Part shown: positions 56,399 to 64,000 of the stretch, piece after piece | How the letters are laid out: every line of letters begins with the position of its first letter | How positions within the stretch are numbered: position 1 is the first letter of the stretch | NCBI RefSeq assembly: GCF_041410465.1 | Contig: NZ_CP166961.1 | Coordinates: 2,418,001 to 2,482,000 of the forward strand | Reading direction: 5' to 3' | Length of the DNA stretch: 64,000 bases | Origin: Thalassotalea sp. 273M-4 | Lineage (GTDB): Bacteria; Pseudomonadota; Gammaproteobacteria; Enterobacterales; Alteromonadaceae | Position numbers and translations under genes: made by a program | The notes under the pieces: model-generated | What the model saw: the letters and a program-made list of their open reading frames with translations, nothing else | Databases searched by the model: none | What the model was told of the DNA's origin: nothing

Positions 56399-57712
56399 TT
56401 AACTAGCTTTATCAGTAACTATTTGCTCAACGGAATCATTGCCTGATTGCTTAGGGTGTTGTTTTCCAATATTAGGGGTTACTTTATCTACAACGTTCAA
56501 AACTTTATCCCTTAATTCAGGAACATTTTTCATAATGGATTTAAACTGTTCTGAATCAAAAAATTCATGCCAAGGGCTTGAGTGATGATTGTTTTCAAGT
56601 AATCTCAATGGTGGCTCTTCTAATCTTGCCAGCGCAGATTCAAACAACCTTGATTCCATTTTTTTATCAATAGTATTAGCTTCCCTTTTATAGCCTTCAT
56701 AAGCTTTTGACGTTGAGGATTTAAAACCATAATCTTCAGCAAGTTTAAACCTTTGATTTATTTGTTTTGTCGATAACCACGCAAACCACAATGGAGCACC
56801 CAAACTAATAAAAGCTAATACAAGATGGATTGCTACCGTACCCCAAGAAAAATTTGGAGCAGCAAGTAAAGTTGTTAGTGCATCTACTCTTGCAGAGCCA
56901 ATATGCCAAATACCCCACAATGAAAGTAAAAGACCTATTACCCATACCCACATGGCATATGCCATTTTAGTAGCCCTTTGTTCGAATGCACCTGCCAATC
57001 CTTTACTGGTGGTAACTCTGTATGCATCTTCACAATTTTCAACCAATTTATCGGACTTAACTTTATTAGAATCTAATGATTCCAATAGCTGTTTTGATTT
57101 AGTGTTGGCATCTTCAATTTTTGAAAGGATCACAATGGATTTTTGATTTGCTTTTTCAAGCTCAATACGGGCTTTTTTCAAATCCTCTAAATCAGAAGGT
57201 AGAGATTCTGCTGTCTCATGTGCTTCGTTAATTAGCTTGATCTTATTAGTTAAGTCTTCTTCATCGACTTCAATGTTTTGAATTTTTGTGTTTAATGTTT
57301 TTAACCTTCTATGAACAGCAGGAGGCATTGCCTTATTATCGTTTTCTACAATCCAAGTTAATTCTGAATCAATAAGCGTTTCAAGCAATTCCAAGGTAAT
57401 CAAGAAAGAAGATATAGCCGTAGGATAGCTGTTGTGAAATAAGTTAGGTACGCTTCTTGTTTTAAGGCTCTTTATCTTATCTGGAAATTCTTCTAAATAT
57501 TCTAATGTTGTCTCATCTTCAATGGTTAAATCGGCAATTCTAATCTTTTCTGCTAATGCAGTAGGGATGTACGCTAAGTCATGTCTATTTAAAGCAGGAT
57601 ATGCTGGAGAGTTTTGCATATCATTTATATTTCTGTCGTCATTAGAAATTTTCTCTACCGATAAGGATAAATCGTCTAATGAATCGCATATGTCTTCTAA
57701 TATCTTTTGCAT
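56399..57712 (-). CDS. unknown coiled-coil, two-TM passenger protein
   Basis: This 437-aa protein has an acidic N-terminal domain of about 150 residues and a long coiled coil at about 150-240 (DLEDLKKARIELEKANQKSI). Two membrane helices follow at about 253-315 (MWVWVIGLLLSLWGIWHI and HLVLAFISLGAPLWFAWL). The cytoplasmic tail contains KAYEGYKREANTIDKKMESR and LARLEEPPLRLLEN. No enzyme motif is seen. The architecture parallels the 410-aa protein heading the mcrBC operon. As cargo of an inverted-repeat-bounded unit in a defence island it could be a membrane-acting defence or toxin protein (inference). Confidence 0.72.
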   Translation of the reverse strand: MQKILEDICDSLDDLSLSVEKISNDDRNINDMQNSPAYPALNRHDLAYIPTALAEKIRIADLTIEDETTLEYLEEFPDKIKSLKTRSVPNLFHNSYPTAISSFLITLELLETLIDSELTWIVENDNKAMPPAVHRRLKTLNTKIQNIEVDEEDLTNKIKLINEAHETAESLPSDLEDLKKARIELEKANQKSIVILSKIEDANTKSKQLLESLDSNKVKSDKLVENCEDAYRVTTSKGLAGAFEQRATKMAYAMWVWVIGLLLSLWGIWHIGSARVDALTTLLAAPNFSWGTVAIHLVLAFISLGAPLWFAWLSTKQINQRFKLAEDYGFKSSTSKAYEGYKREANTIDKKMESRLFESALARLEEPPLRLLENNHHSSPWHEFFDSEQFKSIMKNVPELRDKVLNVVDKVTPNIGKQHPKQSGNDSVEQIVTDKAS

Positions 57713-57854
57713 TTATTACTACCTATTTTTTATTTATGTACTTTTACATAAGAACATATCAATATTCCTTGTCAATAGGAACAATATATACGTAAGATAC
57801 TGTTATTACATACAAAAAAAGCAAGATGTTGTGGCATCTTGCTTTTTTACTATT

Positions 57855-57896
57855 TCAACACGTTAACTGAAAGGCTCTGCTATTAAGCTCGCCTTT
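57855..57896 (-). repeat. 42-bp terminal inverted repeat, right end
   Basis: This is the partner of 54,440-54,481. It begins 142 bp after the start codon side of the 437-aa gene. Confidence 0.92.
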
Positions 57897-57908
57897 CACT
57901 ATTTTTAC

Positions 57909-57956
57909 TTTCAAACTTTATTAAAGTTTCAAACTTTTTTTGTTGTTTCAAACTTT
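57909..57956. repeat. three copies of TTTCAAACTTT
   Basis: Copies at 57,909, 57,927 and 57,946 recur every 18-19 bp between the right inverted repeat and the gcvP stop. The first two also form the hairpin AAACTTT-ATT-AAAGTTT, followed by a T-run, which may end transcripts on the plus strand. Confidence 0.75.
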
Positions 57957-57977
57957 ATTCGACAGTGACAACAACAC

Positions 57978-60872
57978 TTATTCAGCATCCATGTAGGTTT
58001 CTACTGCAGGGCATGAACAAATTAGGTTGCGATCGCCGTATACGTCATCGATACGGTTAACGGTTGGCCAGAACTTGTTGTTTGCTGCCGCTGGTACTGG
58101 GAATACTGCCTGGCTTGTTGAGTATGCACGGTTCCAGTTAGCATCAGTGATGTCAGCTAAGGTGTGTGGTGCATTGTGCAGCGGGTTATCTTCTAATGTC
58201 CACTCGCCGCTTTCTACTTTGGCAATTTCAGCACGGATAGAAGTCATTGCTTCAATGAAACGGTCAAGTTCCACTTTGCTTTCAGACTCTGTTGGCTCAA
58301 TCATTAGCGTGCCAGCAACTGGGAATGACATAGTTGGTGCGTGGAAACCGTAGTCGATTAAACGCTTAGCCACGTCCATTTCCGTAATGCCAGAAGCTTC
58401 TTTAATTGGGCGTAAGTCAACAATACACTCGTGCGCAACGCGGCCATTGTTACCCGTGTATAAAATTGGGTAGTGTTGGCTTAGCTTGCTTGCTAAGTAG
58501 TTGGCATTGGTAATGGCGTATTTGGTTGCATCAGTCACACCTTTTTTACCTAACATCGCAATGTAAAGGTAAGAAATACATAAAATACCAGCAGAACCAA
58601 ATGGCGCTGCAGAAACCGCACCGTTACCTTGTAAGTCGTTGTTAAAGTCAATTAACGCATGGCCTGGTAAGAATGGTGCTAAGTGTGATTTAACCCCAAT
58701 TGGTCCCATACCTGGGCCACCGCCACCGTGTGGAATGGCAAAGGTTTTGTGTAAGTTTAAGTGCGATACGTCTGCACCAATAAAACCTGGGCTAGTAATA
58801 CCAACTTGCGCGTTCATGTTGGCACCGTCTAGGTATACTTGACCACCGTGTTGGTGAATGATTTCACACACTTCGGTAATGGTTTCTTCATATACACCAT
58901 GCGTTGATGGGTAGGTGATCATGATACACGATAGGTTTTCAGCATGCTCTTGTGCTTTTGCACGAAGGTCTTCTAAGTCTACGTTGCCGTGCTTGTCACA
59001 TGCCGTTACCACAACTTTCATCCCTACCATTTGCGCTGATGCAGGGTTTGTCCCGTGCGCAGATGATGGAATTAAACAGATGTTACGGTGACTGTCGCCA
59101 CGGCTTTCGTGGTATTTGTGAATCGCAATAAGACCGGCGTACTCACCTTGCGCACCAGAGTTAGGTTGCATTGAAATGTTGTCGTAACCGGTTAACTCTA
59201 CCAACCAGTCGCCAAGTTCGTTGATCATTTCAGTGTAACCCTGAGCTTGATCAAGCGGTGCAAATGGGTGCATGTTAGCAAATTCAGGCCATGATACTGG
59301 GATCATTTGCGCGGTTGCGTTTAACTTCATGGTACAAGAGCCAAGTGAGATCATTGAATGGTTTAACGCCAAGTCTTTGTTCTCTAGCTTTTTGATGTAA
59401 CGCAGCATTTCAGTTTCGCTGTGGTAACTGTTAAATACTGGGTGGGTTAAAATCGCTGACTCACGTTGTAAGCTTGCCGGGATTGAGCTGTGTCCAGATG
59501 CAATAATTTCGTTGTCTAGCTTAGCAACATCTAAGCCATGGCCTTCACCTAGTAGTACGTCAAACAGTTGTGCTACATCTTCACGCGTTGTGGTTTCATC
59601 AAGTGACACACTGAATTGACCTTCAACGTCGGTACGTAAGTTAAGGTTGGCAGCAAGTGCACGCTCAACAATGGCGTCTTTGTCGTCGCTGTTAAAGGTT
59701 AGGGTGTCAAAGTAGTTCGCATGAATCGCTGTTAAACCTTTTTGCGCCGTACCTAAACATAAAATGTCAGTTAAACGGTGAATACGATTCGCAATGGTTT
59801 TTAAGCCTTCTGGACCGTGGTAAATGACGTAAAATGCTGCCATATTGGCTAGCAATACTTGCGCGGTACAAATGTTTGAGTTGGCTTTTTCACGACGAAT
59901 GTGTTGCTCACGTGTTTGCATCGCCATACGAAGTGCTTGCTTGCCACGAGTATCTTTAGAAACACCAATGATACGGCCCGGTAATGAACGCTTGTATTTA
60001 TCTGATGTGGTAAAGAACGCCGCATGAGGACCACCGTAGCCCATAGGCACACCAAAACGTTGGCTTGAACCAATAACGGCATCAGCGCCTAGTTCACCCG
60101 GTGACTTTAATAGCACCAAAGACATAATGTCGGCGGCAACAGCAACAATGCCTTTTTTAGCGTGAATATCTTTAATTAGATCGCTAATGTCGCTAACTTC
60201 ACCGGTTGCTGATGGGTATTGTAATAAGGCACCAAACACGTCGTGATCACGCACTTCTTCAGCTGGGGCAATAACAAGGTCAAAACCAAACATTTCAGCG
60301 CGTTGCTTAACCACGTCAATAGTTTGTGGGTAAACGTCTGATGAGATAAAAAAGGTATTGCATTTTTTGTTTTTAGAAACACGCTTAGCAAGCGCCATCG
60401 CTTCAGCAGCTGCTGTACCTTCATCAAGTAGTGAGGCAGACGCTAGTTCAAGACCCGTTAAGTCAATACACATTTGTTGGTAGTTTAACAGTGACTCCAA
60501 ACGGCCTTGGGCAATTTCTGGTTGGTATGGGGTGTAAGCGGTATACCAGCCTGGGTTTTCCAATACATTGCGTAAAATAACATTTGGCGTTAGAGTGCCA
60601 AAATAACCTAAACCAATGTATGAAGTATTTACTTGGTTCTTTTTTGCAACCGTTTTTAAATCGCTTAAAGCTTTAACTTCGGTTTTGCTCTCACCAATGT
60701 TTGGCAAGTTATCAAGGCGAATATTGCTTGGTACGATTTCATCGATTAAAGCATCAACACTGTCAACGCCTAGGTCATTTAACATGTCCTGAGTTTGGCT
60801 TTGGCTTGGACCAATATGACGGCGGATAAAGTCTTCGTTTTGTTCTAATTGGGTCAATGATTGGGTAGACAT
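57978..60872 (-). CDS. gcvP: glycine dehydrogenase (decarboxylating), P protein
   Basis: This 964-aa PLP enzyme of the glycine cleavage system decarboxylates glycine and loads the aminomethyl group on GcvH. It has the standard single-chain proteobacterial length, with N-terminal [17 protein letters not shown] and the PLP-lysine region [20 protein letters not shown] in the C-terminal half. Last gene of gcvT-gcvH-gcvP, it is separated from gcvH by 82 bp with a hairpin. The defence island ends about 80 bp beyond its stop, so the island boundary is here. Confidence 0.97.
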   Translation of the reverse strand: MSTQSLTQLEQNEDFIRRHIGPSQSQTQDMLNDLGVDSVDALIDEIVPSNIRLDNLPNIGESKTEVKALSDLKTVAKKNQVNTSYIGLGYFGTLTPNVILRNVLENPGWYTAYTPYQPEIAQGRLESLLNYQQMCIDLTGLELASASLLDEGTAAAEAMALAKRVSKNKKCNTFFISSDVYPQTIDVVKQRAEMFGFDLVIAPAEEVRDHDVFGALLQYPSATGEVSDISDLIKDIHAKKGIVAVAADIMSLVLLKSPGELGADAVIGSSQRFGVPMGYGGPHAAFFTTSDKYKRSLPGRIIGVSKDTRGKQALRMAMQTREQHIRREKANSNICTAQVLLANMAAFYVIYHGPEGLKTIANRIHRLTDILCLGTAQKGLTAIHANYFDTLTFNSDDKDAIVERALAANLNLRTDVEGQFSVSLDETTTREDVAQLFDVLLGEGHGLDVAKLDNEIIASGHSSIPASLQRESAILTHPVFNSYHSETEMLRYIKKLENKDLALNHSMISLGSCTMKLNATAQMIPVSWPEFANMHPFAPLDQAQGYTEMINELGDWLVELTGYDNISMQPNSGAQGEYAGLIAIHKYHESRGDSHRNICLIPSSAHGTNPASAQMVGMKVVVTACDKHGNVDLEDLRAKAQEHAENLSCIMITYPSTHGVYEETITEVCEIIHQHGGQVYLDGANMNAQVGITSPGFIGADVSHLNLHKTFAIPHGGGGPGMGPIGVKSHLAPFLPGHALIDFNNDLQGNGAVSAAPFGSAGILCISYLYIAMLGKKGVTDATKYAITNANYLASKLSQHYPILYTGNNGRVAHECIVDLRPIKEASGITEMDVAKRLIDYGFHAPTMSFPVAGTLMIEPTESESKVELDRFIEAMTSIRAEIAKVESGEWTLEDNPLHNAPHTLADITDANWNRAYSTSQAVFPVPAAANNKFWPTVNRIDDVYGDRNLICSCPAVETYMDAE

Positions 60873-60905
60873 AGATTCACTTACTGCTTTTTAGGGGGTA
60901 AAACA

Positions 60906-60935
60906 ATAAACCCCGAACAAGCGTTCAGGGTTTAT
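60906..60935 (-). terminator. hairpin between gcvH and gcvP
   Basis: ATAAACCC pairs with GGGTTTAT and the inner GAAC with GTTC across AAGC. On the minus strand a weak T-rich tail follows. It may be a partial terminator or a processing signal that sets the gcvP level relative to gcvH. Confidence 0.6.
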
Positions 60936-60954
60936 GCATTAATATTACTTAGGA

Positions 60955-61344
60955 TTACTCTTCGTCAACGACGCTTTCGTAACCTTCTGCGTCTAATAAG
61001 GCGTCTAATTCAGATGCGTCATCAAGCTTAATGCGGAACATCCAACCGTCACCGAAGGCGTCTTGGTTTACAAGCTCAGGAGAGTCTTCTAATTCTTCGT
61101 TCACTGCAATAACTTCACCAGATACTGGCGCGTAAATATCAGAAGCCGCCTTAACAGACTCAGCAACAGCCACGTCATCACCAGTGCTTACGGTATCGCC
61201 AACTTCTGGTAATTCAACAAATACCATATCGCCAAGCAATTCTTGTGCGTGCTCAGTGATACCAACAGTTACAGTACCGTCACCTTCGTTACGAACCCAC
61301 TCGTGTGAAGACGCATATTTCAATTCTGAAGGAATGTTGCTCAT
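60955..61344 (-). CDS. gcvH: glycine cleavage system H protein
   Basis: This 129-aa lipoyl carrier shuttles the aminomethyl intermediate between P, T and L proteins. The lipoyl attachment site is Lys65 in [20 protein letters not shown]. The N-terminal [20 protein letters not shown] is typical. It sits between gcvT and gcvP with a 135-bp gap upstream. Confidence 0.97.
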   Translation of the reverse strand: MSNIPSELKYASSHEWVRNEGDGTVTVGITEHAQELLGDMVFVELPEVGDTVSTGDDVAVAESVKAASDIYAPVSGEVIAVNEELEDSPELVNQDAFGDGWMFRIKLDDASELDALLDAEGYESVVDEE

Positions 61345-61479
61345 TTTTATTGTTCCTAAATTAAATTAAGTTAAAACTGGTTTATATACGATTATTAGCA
61401 GGAAAAAACGAAATAACACTGCTAAAAATTGACCAACACATTTAATGTAGTAAATATTTTGCTGGCCTTAAATATATTT

Positions 61480-62562
61480 TTAAAATACTTTTTTGCCGTT
61501 GCGAACAAAGCTTGGCTTAATAACGTTTACGGTCACTAATTTTTTACGCATTTCCACTTCGCAAGTATCGCCAATTGAACGTGGTACCCGAGCCATTGCA
61601 ATAGAATGACCAAGCGTTGGCGAGAACGTACCAGAGGTAATTACGCCTTCTTCACCGTTTACTAATACTTTTAAGCCGGTACGTAATACGCCCTTCTCTT
61701 CTAGCACCAAACCAACTAATTTAGGTTGGTCGCCAGCGGTTTTTTGCGCTTCAAGCGCCTTACGCCCGATAAAGTTACGATCTTCAGGTTCCCAGCTAAT
61801 GGTCCACGCCATGTTTGCTGCCAGTGGCGATACCGACTCATCCATATCTAAGCCATATAGGTTCATACCGGCTTCTAAACGTAAGGTATCACGGGCCCCT
61901 AAACCACAAGGTGCTACGCCAGCTTCTAACAGCTGTTGCCATAAGTCGGCGGCCATGTCACTTGGTACCACAATCTCGTAACCTGCTTCACCAGTGTAAC
62001 CTGTTGTCGCAATGAATAAGTCGCCAGCTTGCACGCCAAAAAATGGTTTCATGCCTTCTACTAACCCGTTTTGCTCTTCGGTTAAAATGGTTGCAACTTT
62101 GGCTTTCGCCTCTGGGCCTTGTACCGCAATCATCGCGTATTCTGGACGCTCTGTAATGGTTACGTTAAATTCAGCAGATTGTTTTGCTAGCCATGCCAAA
62201 TCTTTTTCACGCGTTGCCGAGTTAACGATTAAGCGGTAAGCCTGGTCATTAAAGAAATAAACAATCAAATCGTCAATAACGCCACCGTCTTCGTTAAGCA
62301 TACCGGTGTACAACGCTTTACCTGCTACGGTCAGTTTTGCCACATCATTGGCTAATAAGTAACGTAAGAAAGGTTTTGCGTCATCGCCTTGAATATCAAC
62401 AATGGTCATGTGAGAAACGTCAAACATACCCGCGCTGGTACGTACGGCGTGGTGCTCTTCAATTTGAGAACCGTAATTGATTGGCATTTCCCAACCGTGA
62501 AAGTCAACCATCTTCGCAGACGATTCAAGGTGCTTGGCGTGTAATACTGTTTTTTGAGTCAT
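61480..62562 (-). CDS. gcvT: glycine cleavage system aminomethyltransferase, T protein
   Basis: This 360-aa tetrahydrofolate-dependent enzyme releases ammonia and methylene-THF from the H-bound intermediate. Typical segments are [40 protein letters not shown] and [20 protein letters not shown]. The frame is open up to 62,643, but the ATG at 62,562 gives the family start [15 protein letters not shown]; the earlier codons belong to the leader. A good sigma-70 promoter lies about 110 bp upstream, with a strong hairpin in the leader. Confidence 0.96.
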   Translation of the reverse strand: MTQKTVLHAKHLESSAKMVDFHGWEMPINYGSQIEEHHAVRTSAGMFDVSHMTIVDIQGDDAKPFLRYLLANDVAKLTVAGKALYTGMLNEDGGVIDDLIVYFFNDQAYRLIVNSATREKDLAWLAKQSAEFNVTITERPEYAMIAVQGPEAKAKVATILTEEQNGLVEGMKPFFGVQAGDLFIATTGYTGEAGYEIVVPSDMAADLWQQLLEAGVAPCGLGARDTLRLEAGMNLYGLDMDESVSPLAANMAWTISWEPEDRNFIGRKALEAQKTAGDQPKLVGLVLEEKGVLRTGLKVLVNGEEGVITSGTFSPTLGHSIAMARVPRSIGDTCEVEMRKKLVTVNVIKPSFVRNGKKVF

Positions 62563-62621
62563 TTTATTATCACTTTCAAAGATCAGCTCGAAGGCTAGAA
62601 AAGCCAGAAACGTAACCGATA

Positions 62622-62652
62622 ACCTTTGGTTGCAATCTTGCAACCAAAAGGT
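62622..62652 (-). promoter_or_regulatory. hairpin in the gcvT leader
   Basis: A 14-bp stem, ACCTTTGGTTGCAA against TTGCAACCAAAAGGT with one bulge, closes on a two-base loop. It would form right at the 5' end of the gcvT mRNA. It does not show the conserved core of a glycine riboswitch. Confidence 0.6.
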
Positions 62653-62669
62653 AACGAAATTTTGCGCCG

Positions 62670-62698
62670 ATTATATACAGACTGGGAATGTTGATCAA
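62670..62698 (-). promoter_or_regulatory. sigma-70 promoter of gcvTHP
   Basis: On the minus strand TTGATC is followed after exactly 17 bases by a perfect TATAAT. It lies about 107 bp upstream of the gcvT start and downstream of the ubiquinone hydroxylase stop. Confidence 0.75.
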
Positions 62699-62818
62699 TT
62701 GAAAAACAGCACTTAAAGAATATAAAACCGCATCCAAAGCCAGTAACGAATATAATTTCAAATTAATTGATTTATCGAAATTATATACAAAGCATAACAT
62801 CAACCATTAACCTTAATT

Positions 62819-64000
62819 TTACAAGCCGTCGTTGTATTGAGACGGTGTTGGTAATGGTTTACCAAATCCCATCGCATGTTTTAGTAACAAAGCCTTGATG
62901 GGGGCGGTTTTATTTACCAATGACATGCCAATACCTCGAGCCACTTTCGGTAGACGCTGTTGCCATGAAAATCCTTGTTTCAGCGCTTCCATCGCTAAAA
63001 TCATTTCGCTAGCATCGGCTTTGCGCCAACGGCTAAATTTGGCAAACGCCGGCTGATCAGCAATATCAAGGCCTTTACTGTGTATCTCATTTAAGGTTTG
63101 TGCCAAAGCACTGGCATCGATAAAACCTAGGTTAACACCTTGCCCCGCCAGCGGATGAATGGTGTGAGCAGCGTCGCCAATGAGCACCACGCGTTGTTTG
63201 GCAAAGTCATCAACCAAGCGCATGGTTAAAGGAAAGGTCATTCGTTCGCTTTGAAGTTCAATTTGGCCAAGCTTACCATCACTTGCGGCAATAATTTCTT
63301 TATTAAAGTCGACGTCGGCTAATTGCTTTAGTCGGTTGGCTTGCTCTGGCGGTAACGACCAAACAATGGAACACAAGTCCGATTGATACAAGGGTAAAAA
63401 CGCCAATGGCCCGGTCTCTAAAAACACCTGCCAAGCGGTATTTTGATGACCTTGACTGCATTTAACTGTTGCTACCAGTGCATGGTGGTCGTAGTCGCGA
63501 AAGTTCATTGGTACATTAATCTGTTTTCGCACCCAAGAATTCGCACCATCGGCGCCAATCACTAATTTAGCCGTAACAGGCGAATGCGCATCAAAGGTTA
63601 AAAACGATTCACTCTCGCCAATGTGCAAGTCGGTTAAACGGTGTGGGATCAAGTGAATTTGTGGCTGCTGACTGACTTTATTTAACAACGCATTACGCAC
63701 AATGTCATTTTCAACAATCCAACCTAGATCCGTTTCAAGGCTATGCATTTTAGCAATATCTTGACAACTAAAGTCAACATGACCAAACCCGTCTTTATCC
63801 CACACATGCATATGTTGGTAGGCTTGCAATCGCTCATTACTGATGGCATCCCAAACGCCTAAATTGGTTAGAAATTGTTTACTGGCTGCGTTTATGGCAC
63901 TGACTCGAAGTTTAGGGGACGCAGAAACAGAGGCTTGGGGCTGTGGTTCGACAACCGCAATTCGATAATCGGTATTTTGGCTAATAGCCAAAGCAGCAGC
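62819..64000 (-). CDS. UbiH/UbiI/UbiF-family FAD monooxygenase, 5' end outside window
   Basis: The visible 393 codons are the main part of a flavin-dependent hydroxylase of ubiquinone biosynthesis. The family motif VLIGDAAHTIHPLAGQGVNL with GFIDASALAQ is clear, and GADGANSWVRK is the second FAD-contact region. The reading frame continues through the window edge; the N-terminal GxGxxG is not in view, and the apparent start at 63,991 is an internal TTG. The place directly upstream of gcvTHP matches ubiI (visC) of E. coli, so UbiI is the likeliest member. Confidence 0.9.
   Translation of the reverse strand, partial: AAALAISQNTDYRIAVVEPQPQASVSASPKLRVSAINAASKQFLTNLGVWDAISNERLQAYQHMHVWDKDGFGHVDFSCQDIAKMHSLETDLGWIVENDIVRNALLNKVSQQPQIHLIPHRLTDLHIGESESFLTFDAHSPVTAKLVIGADGANSWVRKQINVPMNFRDYDHHALVATVKCSQGHQNTAWQVFLETGPLAFLPLYQSDLCSIVWSLPPEQANRLKQLADVDFNKEIIAASDGKLGQIELQSERMTFPLTMRLVDDFAKQRVVLIGDAAHTIHPLAGQGVNLGFIDASALAQTLNEIHSKGLDIADQPAFAKFSRWRKADASEMILAMEALKQGFSWQQRLPKVARGIGMSLVNKTAPIKALLLKHAMGFGKPLPTPSQYNDGL

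Larger units (their letters stand above)
54440..57896. mobile_element. putative undescribed transposable unit with passenger gene
   Basis: About 3.46 kb is bounded by 42-bp inverted repeats. Inside are a zinc-ribbon DDE-like protein (54,550-56,343, plus) and a convergent coiled-coil/two-TM protein (56,399-57,712, minus). The layout is that of an insertion sequence with one cargo gene. No target duplication is evident. Confidence 0.7.

Noticed and set aside
62563..62818. Glycine riboswitch upstream of gcvT
   Set aside because: Looked for because it is common there; the conserved core segments are not visible, only a simple hairpin.

Overview
The window looks like a chromosomal segment of a marine gammaproteobacterium of the Alteromonadales (Colwellia/Thalassotalea-like). 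This is inferred from gene content and order: gcvTHP beside a UbiI-type hydroxylase, betIBA, OxyR divergent from a catalase-peroxidase, AlkB, AbgT, a TorF-type porin and an overall A+T-rich composition. No rRNA, tRNA or CRISPR array was recognised. Three parts can be told apart.

(1) Positions 1 to about 32,500 are mostly ordinary metabolic, transport and stress genes. They comprise an aldo/keto reductase (cut by the window edge), a LysR regulator, a giant 1351-aa membrane protein, an exported catalase-peroxidase divergent from oxyR, a YhgN/MarC protein, hpt, an AbgT transporter, a voltage-gated K+ channel, an LtrA protein, alkane monooxygenase AlkB, an S15/CocE-type hydrolase divergent from a CadC-type regulator, and a patatin. 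A glycine-betaine block follows: betI-betB-betA, a short BCCT-like transporter and a TorF-like porin. A cupredoxin-copA copper pair closes this part.

(2) Positions about 32,600 to 37,380 are a scarred zone. An XRE/2TM regulator is broken by a nonsense codon and a 13-bp tandem duplication. A 105-bp relic of an IS3-family element abuts a gabD-like gene. The last ~0.57 kb of gabD is repeated 2.5 kb downstream as a decayed copy, and between the two copies lies a visibly G+C-richer S41 peptidase gene bordered by a 14-bp inverted repeat.

(3) Positions 37,440 to 57,900 are a defence and mobility island. In minus-strand order it holds a coiled-coil membrane protein plus McrB and McrC (type IV restriction), then an unknown membrane-anchored protein behind three phased dyads. 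Next is a tightly coupled three-gene operon: a 1496-aa helicase with a C-terminal PD-(D/E)XK nuclease, a 678-aa unknown and a 166-aa unknown. A DUF2188-type small gene precedes this operon and a divergent WYL regulator faces it. I do not recognise the operon as a named system; it is the best candidate for an undescribed defence system. Downstream are a small PD-(D/E)XK protein, an IS3-family element with a frameshifted orfB and two decapitated gene fragments at its edges, and then a ~3.46-kb unit bounded by 42-bp terminal inverted repeats. That unit carries a zinc-ribbon DDE-like 597-aa protein and a convergent coiled-coil/two-TM passenger protein, and looks like an undescribed mobile element. 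The core genome resumes with gcvP, gcvH, gcvT and a ubiquinone hydroxylase that runs off the right edge.
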